The notes under the pieces were generated by a model. That model was given only the letters and a program-made list of their open reading frames with translations, was not told the DNA's origin and made no database searches. From Cryomorphaceae bacterium (lineage in GTDB: Bacteria > Bacteroidota > Bacteroidia > Flavobacteriales > Crocinitomicaceae), in NCBI GenBank assembly GCA_021298235.1, contig JAJTDX010000014.1, forward strand, positions 1 to 31,717: a stretch of 31,717 nt of DNA, given 5' to 3'. Positions 7,596 through 15,154 of this stretch are shown in pieces. Every line of letters begins with the position of its first letter. The stretch's first letter is position 1. Made by a program: the position numbers and the translations under genes.

Positions 7596-8213
7596 ATGGG
7601 CAAGATAAGAATTGCTATTGCTGATGATCATGACTTGTTAAGACAGGGCCTAAAGTCTGTTCTAAACGATAAATTCGAAGTTGTTTTTGATGTTCCAAAT
7701 GGATTAGAATTACTCAGGAAATTAGAAGTTTATACGATAGATATTTTGCTCTTAGATTTAGAGATGCCCGTTATGGATGGCTTTGAAACCTTGACTTTAT
7801 TGAGGAAATCGCATCCTGAAATAAAATGCCTCATGTTGAGCTATTTCAATGAAACGGATTTTATTGTGCGATCTATCCAGTTAAATGCTAAAGGATTTTT
7901 GCCAAAAAACGCTACTGTTGAACAATTAGAGAAGGCCATTATGTGTGTTTCGGAAAAAGGATATTATTTCGATGATGCATTAAAGCATATTATTCCCAAG
8001 AAGGAAAAAAACAATTTCCTTTTCACCAATAAAGAAACGGCTGTAATACGGATGGCATGTTCTGGAAAGACAAATAAAGAAATAGCGGAATCGCTCGGAA
8101 TTTCAATTAAAACAGTTGAAAATCACAGGTCAAGTATTTTCGAAAAAGCAGAAATTAAGAATATTGCACAATTGGTTCTGTTTGCTATTCACGAGGGAAT
8201 CATTGTAATATAA
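7596..8213 (+). CDS. NarL/FixJ-family response regulator (receiver + LuxR HTH), orphan
   Basis: A 205-residue two-component regulator. The receiver domain (1-120) has the acidic pair D10-D11, phospho-acceptor D54 in LLLDLEMPVMDG, S82 in LMLSYFNE and K104 in FLPKNAT, so it should be phosphorylatable. The LuxR-type HTH (about 144-205) shows the usual NKEIAESLGISIKTVENH motif. The start at 7596 is preferred over the in-frame ATG at 7557 because the promoter's -7 element ends at 7552, and because MGKIRIAIADD is where family members begin. No histidine kinase gene is adjacent, so it is an orphan. A dyad overlapping its own -33 suggests autoregulation. A near-identical motif precedes the next gene, a likely target. 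Confidence 0.92.
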   Translation: MGKIRIAIADDHDLLRQGLKSVLNDKFEVVFDVPNGLELLRKLEVYTIDILLLDLEMPVMDGFETLTLLRKSHPEIKCLMLSYFNETDFIVRSIQLNAKGFLPKNATVEQLEKAIMCVSEKGYYFDDALKHIIPKKEKNNFLFTNKETAVIRMACSGKTNKEIAESLGISIKTVENHRSSIFEKAEIKNIAQLVLFAIHEGIIVI

Positions 8214-8228
8214 ATATATCTATGACTG

Positions 8229-8273
8229 GGGGTAAACTCCTATTGCACAGTGTTTTCAACGTCATTAATTTTG
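8229..8273 (+). promoter_or_regulatory. Promoter and candidate operator of the YodC-like gene
   Basis: TTG at 8243-8245, 20 bases, then TAATTTTG at 8266-8273 (perfect TAnnTTTG). Directly upstream, GGGGTAAAC at 8229-8237 is the reverse complement of GTTTACCCC found at the response-regulator promoter, and CTCCTATT runs into the -33. The expected leader is about 11 bases, ending at the ATG at 8291. Confidence 0.65.
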
Positions 8274-8290
8274 TTCCAAACAATATTATT

Positions 8291-8515
8291 ATGGAATTCA
8301 TCGAAAAAGAATGTACCACTTACATCAACAAAGGCGATGTGGTTTGGCTGAAAAGTGGAGGTCCAGAAATGACTGTTCACTCTGTAGACGAAGAATTAAA
8401 CTGTATTTGTCTTTGGTTCAGGCATGGAGAAATCCAACGATATACGATCGAAAAGTGTGCATTAACAAAAAAAAATCCGCTCTATTCTGCTGAAAAAAAG
8501 ATGCTTAACATCTAG
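8291..8515 (+). CDS. YodC-like (DUF2158) small protein
   Basis: A 74-residue protein. Residues 14-29 (KGDVVWLKSGGPEMTV) are the hallmark of the YodC/DUF2158 family, followed by the conserved CLWF near 40-43 and a short C-terminal extension. The start at 8291 is supported by the promoter ending at 8273; an open frame reaching back to 8222 crosses that promoter and is not credible. The biochemical role of the family is not established as far as I know; it is a small SH3-like barrel often encoded near regulators. It lies 77 bases after the response regulator and has its own promoter sharing that gene's motif, suggesting joint control. Confidence 0.85.
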   Translation: MEFIEKECTTYINKGDVVWLKSGGPEMTVHSVDEELNCICLWFRHGEIQRYTIEKCALTKKNPLYSAEKKMLNI

Positions 8516-8655
8516 TTGGCTTTTTTTTTGATATTTTTTTTCGACCTACCTGTTACATTATTAAAATTTGTGCATTATAGCTTCATAAATCAAGCTTATG
8601 AACAAAACTACCAATGCTTCTCCATAGCAGATTGTTGAACTTAAATCTCTCCAAA

Positions 8656-9144
8656 ATGAAAACCAACATTCTCCTTATTTCTGAGCAGTTGCCGTACTTC
8701 AAGGCAATTGTTAGAAGATCTCTTCCGTCAAGATATATGCATCTTGCAGAAGACCTTGCACAGGATGCCATCCTGAAAGCTATTGAAAAGGTTCACATGT
8801 ATGACCCTTCAAAAGGCAACTTCAAAAGCTGGTTATATCGGCTAACACAAAATCTTTGTTTTGATGCCATTCGAAACATGGATCGCATGGAGCTCATTCC
8901 TATCTCCGGGAATGTAATGGAGGAACAGTCTAATAAAGACGTAGAGCGTAGCGAGCTTAAACGAATTCGCAAAGCGATGCAATTCTTGTGTGATCGAGAC
9001 CGCATGCTGATTACTTACCGTTTCATGTTCAACTTAAGTGGGCGAGAAATGGCTCAATTAACAGGAATCCCGGAAAGCCAGATTAACATCTACTTCCAAC
9101 GGGCACGGATTCGGCTTACTGAATTATGTCGAAAAGCTGCCTGA
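8656..9144 (+). CDS. RNA polymerase sigma-70 family factor, ECF-like
   Basis: A 162-residue two-domain sigma factor. Region 2 spans about 31-73 (AEDLAQDAILKAIEKV, then GNFKSWLYRLTQNLCFDAIR) and region 4 about 114-154 (REMAQLTGIPESQINIYFQRARIRL). The length fits a group 4 (ECF) sigma, which directs RNA polymerase to a small regulon. The ATG at 8656 is preferred to one 42 bases upstream because it gives the usual short N-terminus. No anti-sigma gene is adjacent; the downstream neighbour is convergent and separated by a strong terminator. The 140 bases upstream contain T-rich runs but no convincing promoter. The regulon and signal are unknown. Confidence 0.9.
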   Translation: MKTNILLISEQLPYFKAIVRRSLPSRYMHLAEDLAQDAILKAIEKVHMYDPSKGNFKSWLYRLTQNLCFDAIRNMDRMELIPISGNVMEEQSNKDVERSELKRIRKAMQFLCDRDRMLITYRFMFNLSGREMAQLTGIPESQINIYFQRARIRLTELCRKAA

Positions 9145-9161
9145 CAAATTAAACATCAGAG

Positions 9162-9190
9162 AGCCATCCCGATTGGGATGGCTTTTTTTA
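9162..9190 (+). terminator. Strong intrinsic terminator after the sigma gene
   Basis: AGCCATCCC (9162-9170) pairs perfectly with GGGATGGCT (9175-9183) around a GATT loop and is followed by seven T. The rest of the interval to 9377 shows no recognisable gene or site. Confidence 0.95.
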
Positions 9191-9377
9191 TTTCCGGATT
9201 TTTTTGTGCACCCCGATTTCGTTCTTACAAAACTTCAGGAATGAATGAACTGTTTTTGCGATTTCTGTTACGGGCTTCATTTACGAATGGAAAAGAACAA
9301 TTACCGGCAAAAATTAAACTTTAATCATCAAGATGTCGTCGCATTATCAATGATGTAAAGATGAATTAAACATCTCG

Positions 9378-11225
9378 TTACTCGATAATTCTCCTGTATC
9401 CCAGCACGTTGTTGCTGTCATACATGCGGACATTTACTTCATCATCCTGATTTCCTCCCAAGCAAATAATATTCCCTGTTGCTGGATCCTTTCCAAGGTA
9501 GATCGCCACATGACCCTTCCACGAATCTGGATCTTCTCTCCAGAATACTACAATATCACCGGCCGTTGGTTGAGCAATGTGCTCCCCCACATTTAACCAA
9601 GATTTTGCAGTCGCTTTTTTCGTAAAAGAAGCACCGGCTTTTTTGGCGCAATACGAAATGAATACACTGCACCATGCGTCTTCATCAGAGGTTGCACTGC
9701 GGTTTCCAGATTCCTTAAAAAACATCATAATATTTTTATCATTGAGATCTCCCGGAATCTCTTTCAACCCATAAAAAGCTACGGCTTGCTTTATAAGAGG
9801 GTGGGAAAACATCTCTTTACGATAAAAATCACCAAGGTCCATGACCATTTTGAGTTGATTATTGGTCAGAGAGGAATTATTTAAAGATTGGTCTGCGACA
9901 ATTACAACTTCTTTTTCGGCAGTTTTTGATTCCTTTTTCGGTTGAGGTATCACCAATCTTCTCTTTGCATTTTTAACATAATAGCTCGTAATATCATTCT
10001 CCTCTACTCCATTATTGAGCACCTGGACAAAAATCTGCATTCCATCGGATGTCTTGAATATTATTAAGCTCTCCTGATAATTAAGTGGAACAGAGAAAAC
10101 CGTTTTATCCTGTGCAGAAGCTGTCTTGAAGTTTCTGATAACTTCAGGATCATTGATATTTCCGTTGCAATCGACTTTCTGTTGCTGAACAGAAGAGATC
10201 TGAACGTAACCATTAAAAATCAGCTTTAATTCACCGCGAGCAGTTAGCTTTCCTTTCAAAGGCAAAAAAACGGCTCCTTTTGCTCCCTTGTATGTCGGAA
10301 TAGCATATGGCATTTGCATAAATTGATCGATGTTGACCGGTTCTTCGAGCAATTGATCTTCCGGAAGATCAGGAAAGTGTGTATAAATCATTAAACCAGG
10401 ATCCGTTTCATTCCAATCCTCACCAAGGAATACATCGAAGAGCTTGCTGAAGTCACCTATCTGAATCCGGTTCCAAGAATGCCTTTTACCCGTTGCACCA
10501 ACATCAGATGCAGATTTCTTCAGGTATCCATTGACCGGTCTGGCAGAAACATCTGCTGGGTTCAAAAGCTCATTGACACATTTCGAAACACCCAATGAGC
10601 TCGCGCTGCGGGCAGATCCTCCGAGAATGTCGGCAACCTCAGTTTCAGTTGCTTCCTCATCAAATTTGATGGAATTACGCAGAAACTCTGTTATTTTTTC
10701 AATTAGCTCCCTTTTGGATTTAGTCTTTCTCGAAAAATAGCTTGAAAGAGCTTTTAGGTCAACCATTTCCGCAGCATCAGAATTCCCAACAACAGTTAGA
10801 GTGGAAGGATCAAGAAAATAAGGCATATCAAAGGAGGATTTAGACACAGTACGAAGGATGTATGCATCTTTTTTAAAGAGGGATTGCCATTTGTTTGCGT
10901 AGGCCTTACTGTTTTCAATGATGTATGTTCGTGAATAACGATCTGTTTGAAAATTAACACCAACGGGATTCAACGCTAGTTTGCCGGAACGGAAGGTATA
11001 TGTACCGTGGTTTATGGTGACAACTCTCCGAGTCGAATTCTTTGTGGGGGCATATCTTAAATGCTCAAACGTCAGGTCAGAATAAAGTCGAATAAGCTCG
11101 GTGTTTCCTGATTTCCCTTTAGGAGAAAATACGTTTCGAAGACTTGCAGAAGGTGTCTTCCATTCAGAGAATGCTAGAATTGGTGTAAATAAGATCAGCG
11201 TGAAAATGAACATTTTAATTTTCAT
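9378..11225 (-). CDS. Secreted two-domain protein: kyphoscoliosis-type transglutaminase-like domain + CHAP-like (TIGR02594-type) peptidase
   Basis: 615 residues from the ATG at 11225, where a signal peptide (MKIKMFIFTLILFTPILAFS) begins; the longer frame upstream reads through a terminator. The first domain (about 160-310) resembles the transglutaminase-like fold of kyphoscoliosis/Cyk3 proteins, with C216, H249 (RHSWNRI) and D264 (LFDVFLG) plus the YTHFPDLPEDQLLEEP motif that follows in that family. A beta-rich linker leads to a CHAP-like domain (about 465-615) with C519 in AWCSVFISYC, GDIVVFWR, H572 in GHVAIYLG and GGNQ at 590-593, which fits peptidoglycan amidase or endopeptidase proteins. 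Both catalytic sets look intact. A role in cell-wall remodelling or protein anchoring is inferred. It follows the two envelope genes but a terminator separates them. Confidence 0.85.
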   Translation of the reverse strand: MKIKMFIFTLILFTPILAFSEWKTPSASLRNVFSPKGKSGNTELIRLYSDLTFEHLRYAPTKNSTRRVVTINHGTYTFRSGKLALNPVGVNFQTDRYSRTYIIENSKAYANKWQSLFKKDAYILRTVSKSSFDMPYFLDPSTLTVVGNSDAAEMVDLKALSSYFSRKTKSKRELIEKITEFLRNSIKFDEEATETEVADILGGSARSASSLGVSKCVNELLNPADVSARPVNGYLKKSASDVGATGKRHSWNRIQIGDFSKLFDVFLGEDWNETDPGLMIYTHFPDLPEDQLLEEPVNIDQFMQMPYAIPTYKGAKGAVFLPLKGKLTARGELKLIFNGYVQISSVQQQKVDCNGNINDPEVIRNFKTASAQDKTVFSVPLNYQESLIIFKTSDGMQIFVQVLNNGVEENDITSYYVKNAKRRLVIPQPKKESKTAEKEVVIVADQSLNNSSLTNNQLKMVMDLGDFYRKEMFSHPLIKQAVAFYGLKEIPGDLNDKNIMMFFKESGNRSATSDEDAWCSVFISYCAKKAGASFTKKATAKSWLNVGEHIAQPTAGDIVVFWREDPDSWKGHVAIYLGKDPATGNIICLGGNQDDEVNVRMYDSNNVLGYRRIIE

Positions 11226-11291
11226 ATTCCAAAAGATTTTAGGTAAAAACAACGTGATATCTACACTACTTCCTTTTCTGAATATTGTAAC

Positions 11292-11318
11292 AAAAAAAAA
11301 GAGGCCGAGGCCTCTTTT
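11292..11318 (-). terminator. Intrinsic terminator after the 11335-14045 gene pair
   Basis: On the minus strand AAAAGAGGCC, a TC centre and GGCCTCTTTT form a near-perfect hairpin followed by nine T (plus-strand A run 11292-11300). It lies 17 bases after the stop at 11335 and isolates the fusion gene at 9378-11225. Confidence 0.92.
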
Positions 11319-11334
11319 ATCACACATCATCAAC

Positions 11335-12711
11335 TCAAATGAACCTTGGATTTGATTTGTTTTTCATGCACTTATCGAAGGTTTCGTAATCGTAGCGCTC
11401 GGTTTCAAGGAACAATTTCTTAGTACCTTGTTTCTCCATCTGTTTTTCTACCTTGTAAGATGGGACATAAGCGACCTTTCCATCCGGTAAAACTGCCACC
11501 AAAGAGAAACGGGTATCAGCGATTGGCAAAGCATTCCACTCAAAGGCATTGAATTTCAAAACGCCATTTTGTTCCTCAAGCACCATGTAGAGCATCACCT
11601 TGTTGATGTGAGGTTGCAGTTCATCTTCGAAATCGAAGGTGATATTCACTGTAGCCAGTATACCTGTGCTTTTTAGTTTATCAATGTTGCAAATACCAAA
11701 TTCATCCATTTGAAAACGATTCAAAAGTCCTTGCTCTTGAAGGAGCCTCGTTTTTTCCAATTCAATATCAGCCATTTCTTTCTCAAATGCCTCCAAATCA
11801 TTCTTAAACTGCTCCATTGCTGCCTCCAGTTCCTCTCCGGTTAGCAAGGGTGTTGCCCTCACGGTGCAATTTCTAGAAATAATCTTTCCTTTATAGTCGA
11901 CCGCTTTCAAAGAAAACGTCAATACAAAAGGAGTATTCGGTTCTTCTGGCTGAGTGATTTTAACACTTGTCCAATTCACACTGAAAGCGAATTCTTTATC
12001 TTCCCCTGAAGGGATATCGACGAGACGCCATTTGGTGTTTTTGAATGCCCTAGTTAGCTTATTTCCAGCTGTGTTAGTGATCTCAAATATGATATCATCG
12101 CTGCCGGGAACAGGATCTACAGGCTTGATGCCGGGATCGGGCAAGACAGCCAAAGCTGAGTCTCTTCTAGTATTTGGAACTGTTTCGAATGCAGCACCAT
12201 TGTCCCAATTAAGGTCATCAGTCAGAAAATACAGCTTGAAATCTTTATCCGGCGTTATTGCTGACGCGAGCTCCACAGCAACCTCCTTATCTTCAGACAC
12301 TTTAAGGTCCTTACCATTCTGACTGACACGTAGCTCCATCATTCCTCCCGATGAAAAGAAATCGGTTCTATCCTCTCCGAATTGCATTGGAATCCCACTG
12401 TGAAGTATTTCTCCAGGTGTATGGAATTCCCTGAAGCGTGCAGTAACATTTCCCTTTACTTTATTTCCATTTTCATCCACCAAAGCATCTGCTGGAATCA
12501 CAATATGGGTTCCGGTAGGCATATGCAGCGTGAGTCCATCTTCTGCTTTAAATTTCTTGTGAACGAATGGTATTCGTTTACCCAACGGAGGAAGAATTCC
12601 AGGATCATACGCTGTGAGGTAGCGGTAATAGAATATACCTGCAATAGATAAGACCAAAAAGGATGCAGAAAGAATCAACCCTCGTTTTTGTTTTTTATTG
12701 GAAAATTTCAT
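11335..12711 (-). CDS. Membrane-anchored extracytoplasmic protein of unknown function
   Basis: 458 residues. A basic N-terminus and one hydrophobic segment (about 12-30) suggest an uncleaved anchor or signal. The ectodomain opens with a segment (about 57-115: LHMPTGTHIVIPADAL, then GNVTARFREFHTPGEILHSGIPMQ) that I associate with large uncharacterised Bacteroidota surface proteins. A short coiled coil follows at about 295-330 (rich in E, L and K), then the FQMDEFGICNIDK motif and further beta-rich sequence. I recognise no catalytic motif. It lies 11 bases downstream of the propeller protein gene and upstream of a strong terminator, so the two form one transcription unit and probably act at the same envelope site. 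Confidence 0.75.
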   Translation of the reverse strand: MKFSNKKQKRGLILSASFLVLSIAGIFYYRYLTAYDPGILPPLGKRIPFVHKKFKAEDGLTLHMPTGTHIVIPADALVDENGNKVKGNVTARFREFHTPGEILHSGIPMQFGEDRTDFFSSGGMMELRVSQNGKDLKVSEDKEVAVELASAITPDKDFKLYFLTDDLNWDNGAAFETVPNTRRDSALAVLPDPGIKPVDPVPGSDDIIFEITNTAGNKLTRAFKNTKWRLVDIPSGEDKEFAFSVNWTSVKITQPEEPNTPFVLTFSLKAVDYKGKIISRNCTVRATPLLTGEELEAAMEQFKNDLEAFEKEMADIELEKTRLLQEQGLLNRFQMDEFGICNIDKLKSTGILATVNITFDFEDELQPHINKVMLYMVLEEQNGVLKFNAFEWNALPIADTRFSLVAVLPDGKVAYVPSYKVEKQMEKQGTKKLFLETERYDYETFDKCMKNKSNPRFI

Positions 12712-12722
12712 GGTTTCAGTTT

Positions 12723-14045
12723 TTAGTGTTTAACAAGCTCTTTAGAATTCACTCCCAAAGAATAACAATAGAGGTTTCCATCACGGCAATTGACCAAAAG
12801 ATCGAGCTTGCCGTCAGAATCGACATCCTGAACAACAGGCGTGAACTCAGAAACAGCTGGAAGAAGTTGCTTAAAATGTACCGCTCCTGTATTCTGGCCG
12901 ACTATTGCGAGTACGGAATTGGACTCAGGTCCGTTTTCGTATACAATCACGTTACAGACTTCTCCATTAAATTTCACTTTATCGTCAGCATATCTTCCAT
13001 TGCTGCATTCCAAATAGTTGTAATATTCAGTTTTCACTACTTTATTCCATTTATAGTGCGTGAACTTGAACGAATTTAGATCGACGTAAGCATTGTCAAA
13101 TGTTCCTTCTCCGACAGACGGATTCTGAGACGTTAGAAGCATTTCGCACTTTGGCAATGATTTTTGGTATTTTACCTCCCCTTTAGAATTCAAGCCACGC
13201 AGCTCGAAGCCTTTTTCAGTTTTTACCGGTATCCAGCAGACGAAATGATTATTGACTTTGGAAATGAACGGCTTATTTCGTCCCAAAAGCGTTGGATTCT
13301 CATCAACAATGTATTTGTATACGAACATCTTTTTGCCCGTTCGGCCGTTAATGGCTTCAATGCTGGAATACTTACTGTTAAAGATCAGATCAGAGGTTCC
13401 ATCCTTGTTCAAATCCGCAAAAGCAGGCTCTGAAAAATAACAATTATCCATCCCGAAGTAATTGTTAACCTTAAATATAAATCGATTATCACCTGGCCTC
13501 CACCCTTTGAATTCGGAGTGAAAATGACTCCAGATTCTGTCACCGTTTTCAGGATTAATTGCAGCTATTTCGCCATTTTCAGTGGCATAGACAAGAACCT
13601 CTTTCCCATCGATGGTCAGAGCAACCGGACGATGCTCAATATCACCACCAGAGGGAATTCTCCATTTTACATTTCCGGCTCCATCAAAACAGGTAAGCTC
13701 TTCATTATCGCTCCCCGCGTAAAATAGATCACCAATCTTCACAATGCCATTCACATCCATGTCACCGATCTGATCATCCAGAAAATGCCTTGTCACCTTC
13801 CCTGAGCTAGCCACAATCTGATAAATCCCGTTGCCATAGTCCACAGCATAATCATTGTAATGACTACCGTTGGAACCAATCCAAATGTACCCACCGGAAA
13901 TAACGGGTCTCGTTCGATCACTGGTTTGACCAATCTCACATTTCCATTTAAGTTTTAAGCTTTTTGCTACCGGGCGTTCTTTCACCGGGAGCGCAGCAGC
14001 AATCCCGAGTAACAGGATTACTGAAATAAGAAGAATTTTAAACAT
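12723..14045 (-). CDS. Secreted PQQ-like/FG-GAP beta-propeller protein
   Basis: 440 residues with a signal peptide (MFKILLISVILLLGIAAALP). It is composed of repeated blades with phrases such as YATENGEIAAINPENGDRIW (PQQ-like) and two FG-GAP/VCBS calcium loops, DLNKDGTSD at 211-219 and DVDSDGKLD at 407-415. These propellers usually serve as binding or scaffold modules outside the cytoplasm. No enzyme domain is attached. It is the first gene of the pair with 11335-12711. The 53 bases upstream of the ATG hold no clear promoter, so transcription may begin before or within the methyltransferase gene. Confidence 0.82.
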   Translation of the reverse strand: MFKILLISVILLLGIAAALPVKERPVAKSLKLKWKCEIGQTSDRTRPVISGGYIWIGSNGSHYNDYAVDYGNGIYQIVASSGKVTRHFLDDQIGDMDVNGIVKIGDLFYAGSDNEELTCFDGAGNVKWRIPSGGDIEHRPVALTIDGKEVLVYATENGEIAAINPENGDRIWSHFHSEFKGWRPGDNRFIFKVNNYFGMDNCYFSEPAFADLNKDGTSDLIFNSKYSSIEAINGRTGKKMFVYKYIVDENPTLLGRNKPFISKVNNHFVCWIPVKTEKGFELRGLNSKGEVKYQKSLPKCEMLLTSQNPSVGEGTFDNAYVDLNSFKFTHYKWNKVVKTEYYNYLECSNGRYADDKVKFNGEVCNVIVYENGPESNSVLAIVGQNTGAVHFKQLLPAVSEFTPVVQDVDSDGKLDLLVNCRDGNLYCYSLGVNSKELVKH

Positions 14046-14098
14046 GGCTTTAGAAGTTATTTTTCTTTACTAACCTCCAATGCACGAAAAAATAACAC

Positions 14099-14731
14099 TC
14101 AGTGGTGAGTCTGCCAGAAAAGAAGCGTCCCTCCCATTTTCTCATCAACACATCGAAACGATTCAGGAATCAACTTTGGATCAATGTAGTGGGTTACCAG
14201 CTTTGCAGGATGTTGAATTGCTGATAATTCATTGTAAACGTGATTTTCATACTCTTCCGCAGATCGTTCATGATCAAAGAAACCAGCCATTCGAGCACTC
14301 GATTGGCGGTGTTCGTGAAAAGGATTGAACATGAAAAAGCCATTGAAGAATTGAAAATGAACGTCTAAAATATTTTGGTGTAAAAGATCTAAATTTTCAA
14401 TTTTAAAGTCTTTAGCCAATTTTTGGGAGATTGAAACCAATTCTTCACGATATTCTATACCGGTGAAGTGTGCATTACCATGAATTAAAGCTCCAATTAA
14501 ACAAAATTTTCCGGAACCTGAACCGACATCCAGAATCACAGGAGCATTTTGATCTGCAAGAAAATGAGTTGCCTGTTCGATTACATATACTCCTGAAAAA
14601 TGTTGATCCGCATGCTTTCGAAGAGATTCAGGAAGAAAGGCATCAAATTGTTGATCAGAGGGCAAAATCCCGTTTGTGATCATTTCCCGAATGTGTTGAA
14701 CAGATTCCATGACATGAAGATAGAAATTCAC
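14099..14731 (-). CDS. SAM-dependent methyltransferase, class I
   Basis: 210 residues. The SAM-binding motif I is VILDVGSGSGKFCLIGA (about 65-81), followed by the acidic end of strand 2 in TGIEYREEL. A motif IV-like FMFNPFHEH lies near 135-143, reminiscent of the NPPY/NPF motif of N-methyltransferases. The sequence before motif I is helical, as in DOT1-like or small-molecule methyltransferases. The substrate cannot be predicted. The start may be the ATG at 14731 or the one seven codons later at 14710; neither has a distinctive ribosome site. It lies 53 bases upstream of the propeller gene on the same strand. Confidence 0.8.
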   Translation of the reverse strand: MNFYLHVMESVQHIREMITNGILPSDQQFDAFLPESLRKHADQHFSGVYVIEQATHFLADQNAPVILDVGSGSGKFCLIGALIHGNAHFTGIEYREELVSISQKLAKDFKIENLDLLHQNILDVHFQFFNGFFMFNPFHEHRQSSARMAGFFDHERSAEEYENHVYNELSAIQHPAKLVTHYIDPKLIPESFRCVDEKMGGTLLFWQTHH

Positions 14732-14762
14732 ACCTGAGTAATGCCTATTTGAAATTAGTTTT

Positions 14763-14770
14763 TACTTTTG
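14763..14770 (+). promoter_or_regulatory. -7 element upstream of the tRNA-Ala repeat region
   Basis: TACTTTTG is a perfect TAnnTTTG. No -33 TTTG lies at the normal distance (one at 14748 is only 11 bases away), so strength is uncertain. If used, the 50-bp direct repeats would be transcribed as the tRNA leader. Confidence 0.4.
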
Positions 14771-14790
14771 ATAACAACGCGAGAATGTAG

Positions 14791-14882
14791 CTTCGATTGG
14801 GACAGGCATCTTCGCTACATGGGGATGTAGCTTCCCGATGCTTCGATCGGGACAGGCATCTTCGCTACATGGGGATGTAGCT
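14791..14882 (+). repeat. Two 50-bp direct repeats ending in copies of the tRNA-Ala 5' end
   Basis: The segment 14791-14832 recurs at 14841-14882 with one T/C change, an exact 50-bp period. Each copy ends with GGGGATGTAGCT, the first 12 bases of tRNA-Ala; the first copy is a truncated tRNA start and the second is the real gene. Within each repeat, ATGTAGC and GCTACAT can pair to enclose a stem. This looks like a tandem duplication seeded at the tRNA. Confidence 0.9.
14834..14851. repeat. Palindrome CCCGAT-GCTTCG-ATCGGG (REP-like), left copy
   Basis: A perfect six-base stem with a six-base loop. Its central 16 bases reappear as the reverse complement at 15016-15031 on the other side of tRNA-Ala, so the tRNA is bracketed by an inverted pair of palindromes, as seen with REP-type elements. 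Confidence 0.85.
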
Positions 14883-14944
14883 CAGATGGCTAGAGCGCTT
14901 GGCTGGCAGCCAAGAGGTCGTGGGTTCGAGCCCCATCTTCTCCA
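14871..14944 (+). tRNA. tRNA-Ala (anticodon GGC)
   Basis: A 74-base cloverleaf. The anticodon stem CTTGG/CCAAG encloses CTGGCAG, giving GGC (14905-14907). The acceptor GGGGATG faces CTTCTCC with discriminator A, and includes the G3-U70 wobble pair that defines alanine identity. Pair 6-67 is a U-U mismatch. T loop TTCGAGC. CCA is not encoded. Confidence 0.96.
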
Positions 14945-14953
14945 CAGACAGAG

Positions 14954-14988
14954 CGAGAGTGAGAGCGAAGAGCGTCACTCTCGTTTTT
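14954..14988 (+). terminator. Intrinsic terminator of tRNA-Ala
   Basis: CGAGAGTGA (14954-14962) pairs perfectly with TCACTCTCG (14975-14983), followed by five T. A second copy occurs at 15059-15097. Confidence 0.92.
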
Positions 14989-15014
14989 ATTTGTTGTTGG
15001 GGCGAGAAGTGTAT

Positions 15015-15032
15015 GCCGATCGAAGCATCGGC
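15015..15032. repeat. Palindrome GCCGAT-CGAAGC-ATCGGC (REP-like), right copy
   Basis: A perfect six-base stem with a six-base loop. The central 16 bases are the exact reverse complement of the palindrome at 14835-14850. Confidence 0.85.
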
Positions 15033-15033
15033 A

Positions 15034-15097
15034 AGCCCCATCTTCTCCACAGACAAAGCGAGAGTGAGAGCGAAGTTCGTCACTCTCGTTTTTTTTT
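15034..15097 (+). repeat. Duplicate of the tRNA-Ala 3' end plus its terminator
   Basis: The bases from AGCCCCATC onward repeat 14929-14992 at an offset of 105 bp with three changes in the aligned core. The copy contains the last part of the tRNA (T-arm end and acceptor) but no complete tRNA. Its terminator hairpin (15059-15067 with 15080-15088, then nine T) remains intact and insulates the gene at 15155 from the left. Confidence 0.9.
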
Positions 15098-15154
15098 ACT
15101 CAATTACTTTTAATAAGATTCCTATTTTTATCGGTCGAAAGCCATTACACTGTT

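Noticed and set aside
11226..11333. Longer N-terminus for the transglutaminase/CHAP fusion
   Set aside because: It would be translated from the terminator hairpin of the upstream unit, and a clear signal peptide starts at 11225.
14871..15097. Attachment sites of an integrated element at tRNA-Ala
   Set aside because: The duplicated 3' ends are only 105 bp apart and no integrase gene is in the window. A local duplication explains them better, although an old excision scar is not excluded.
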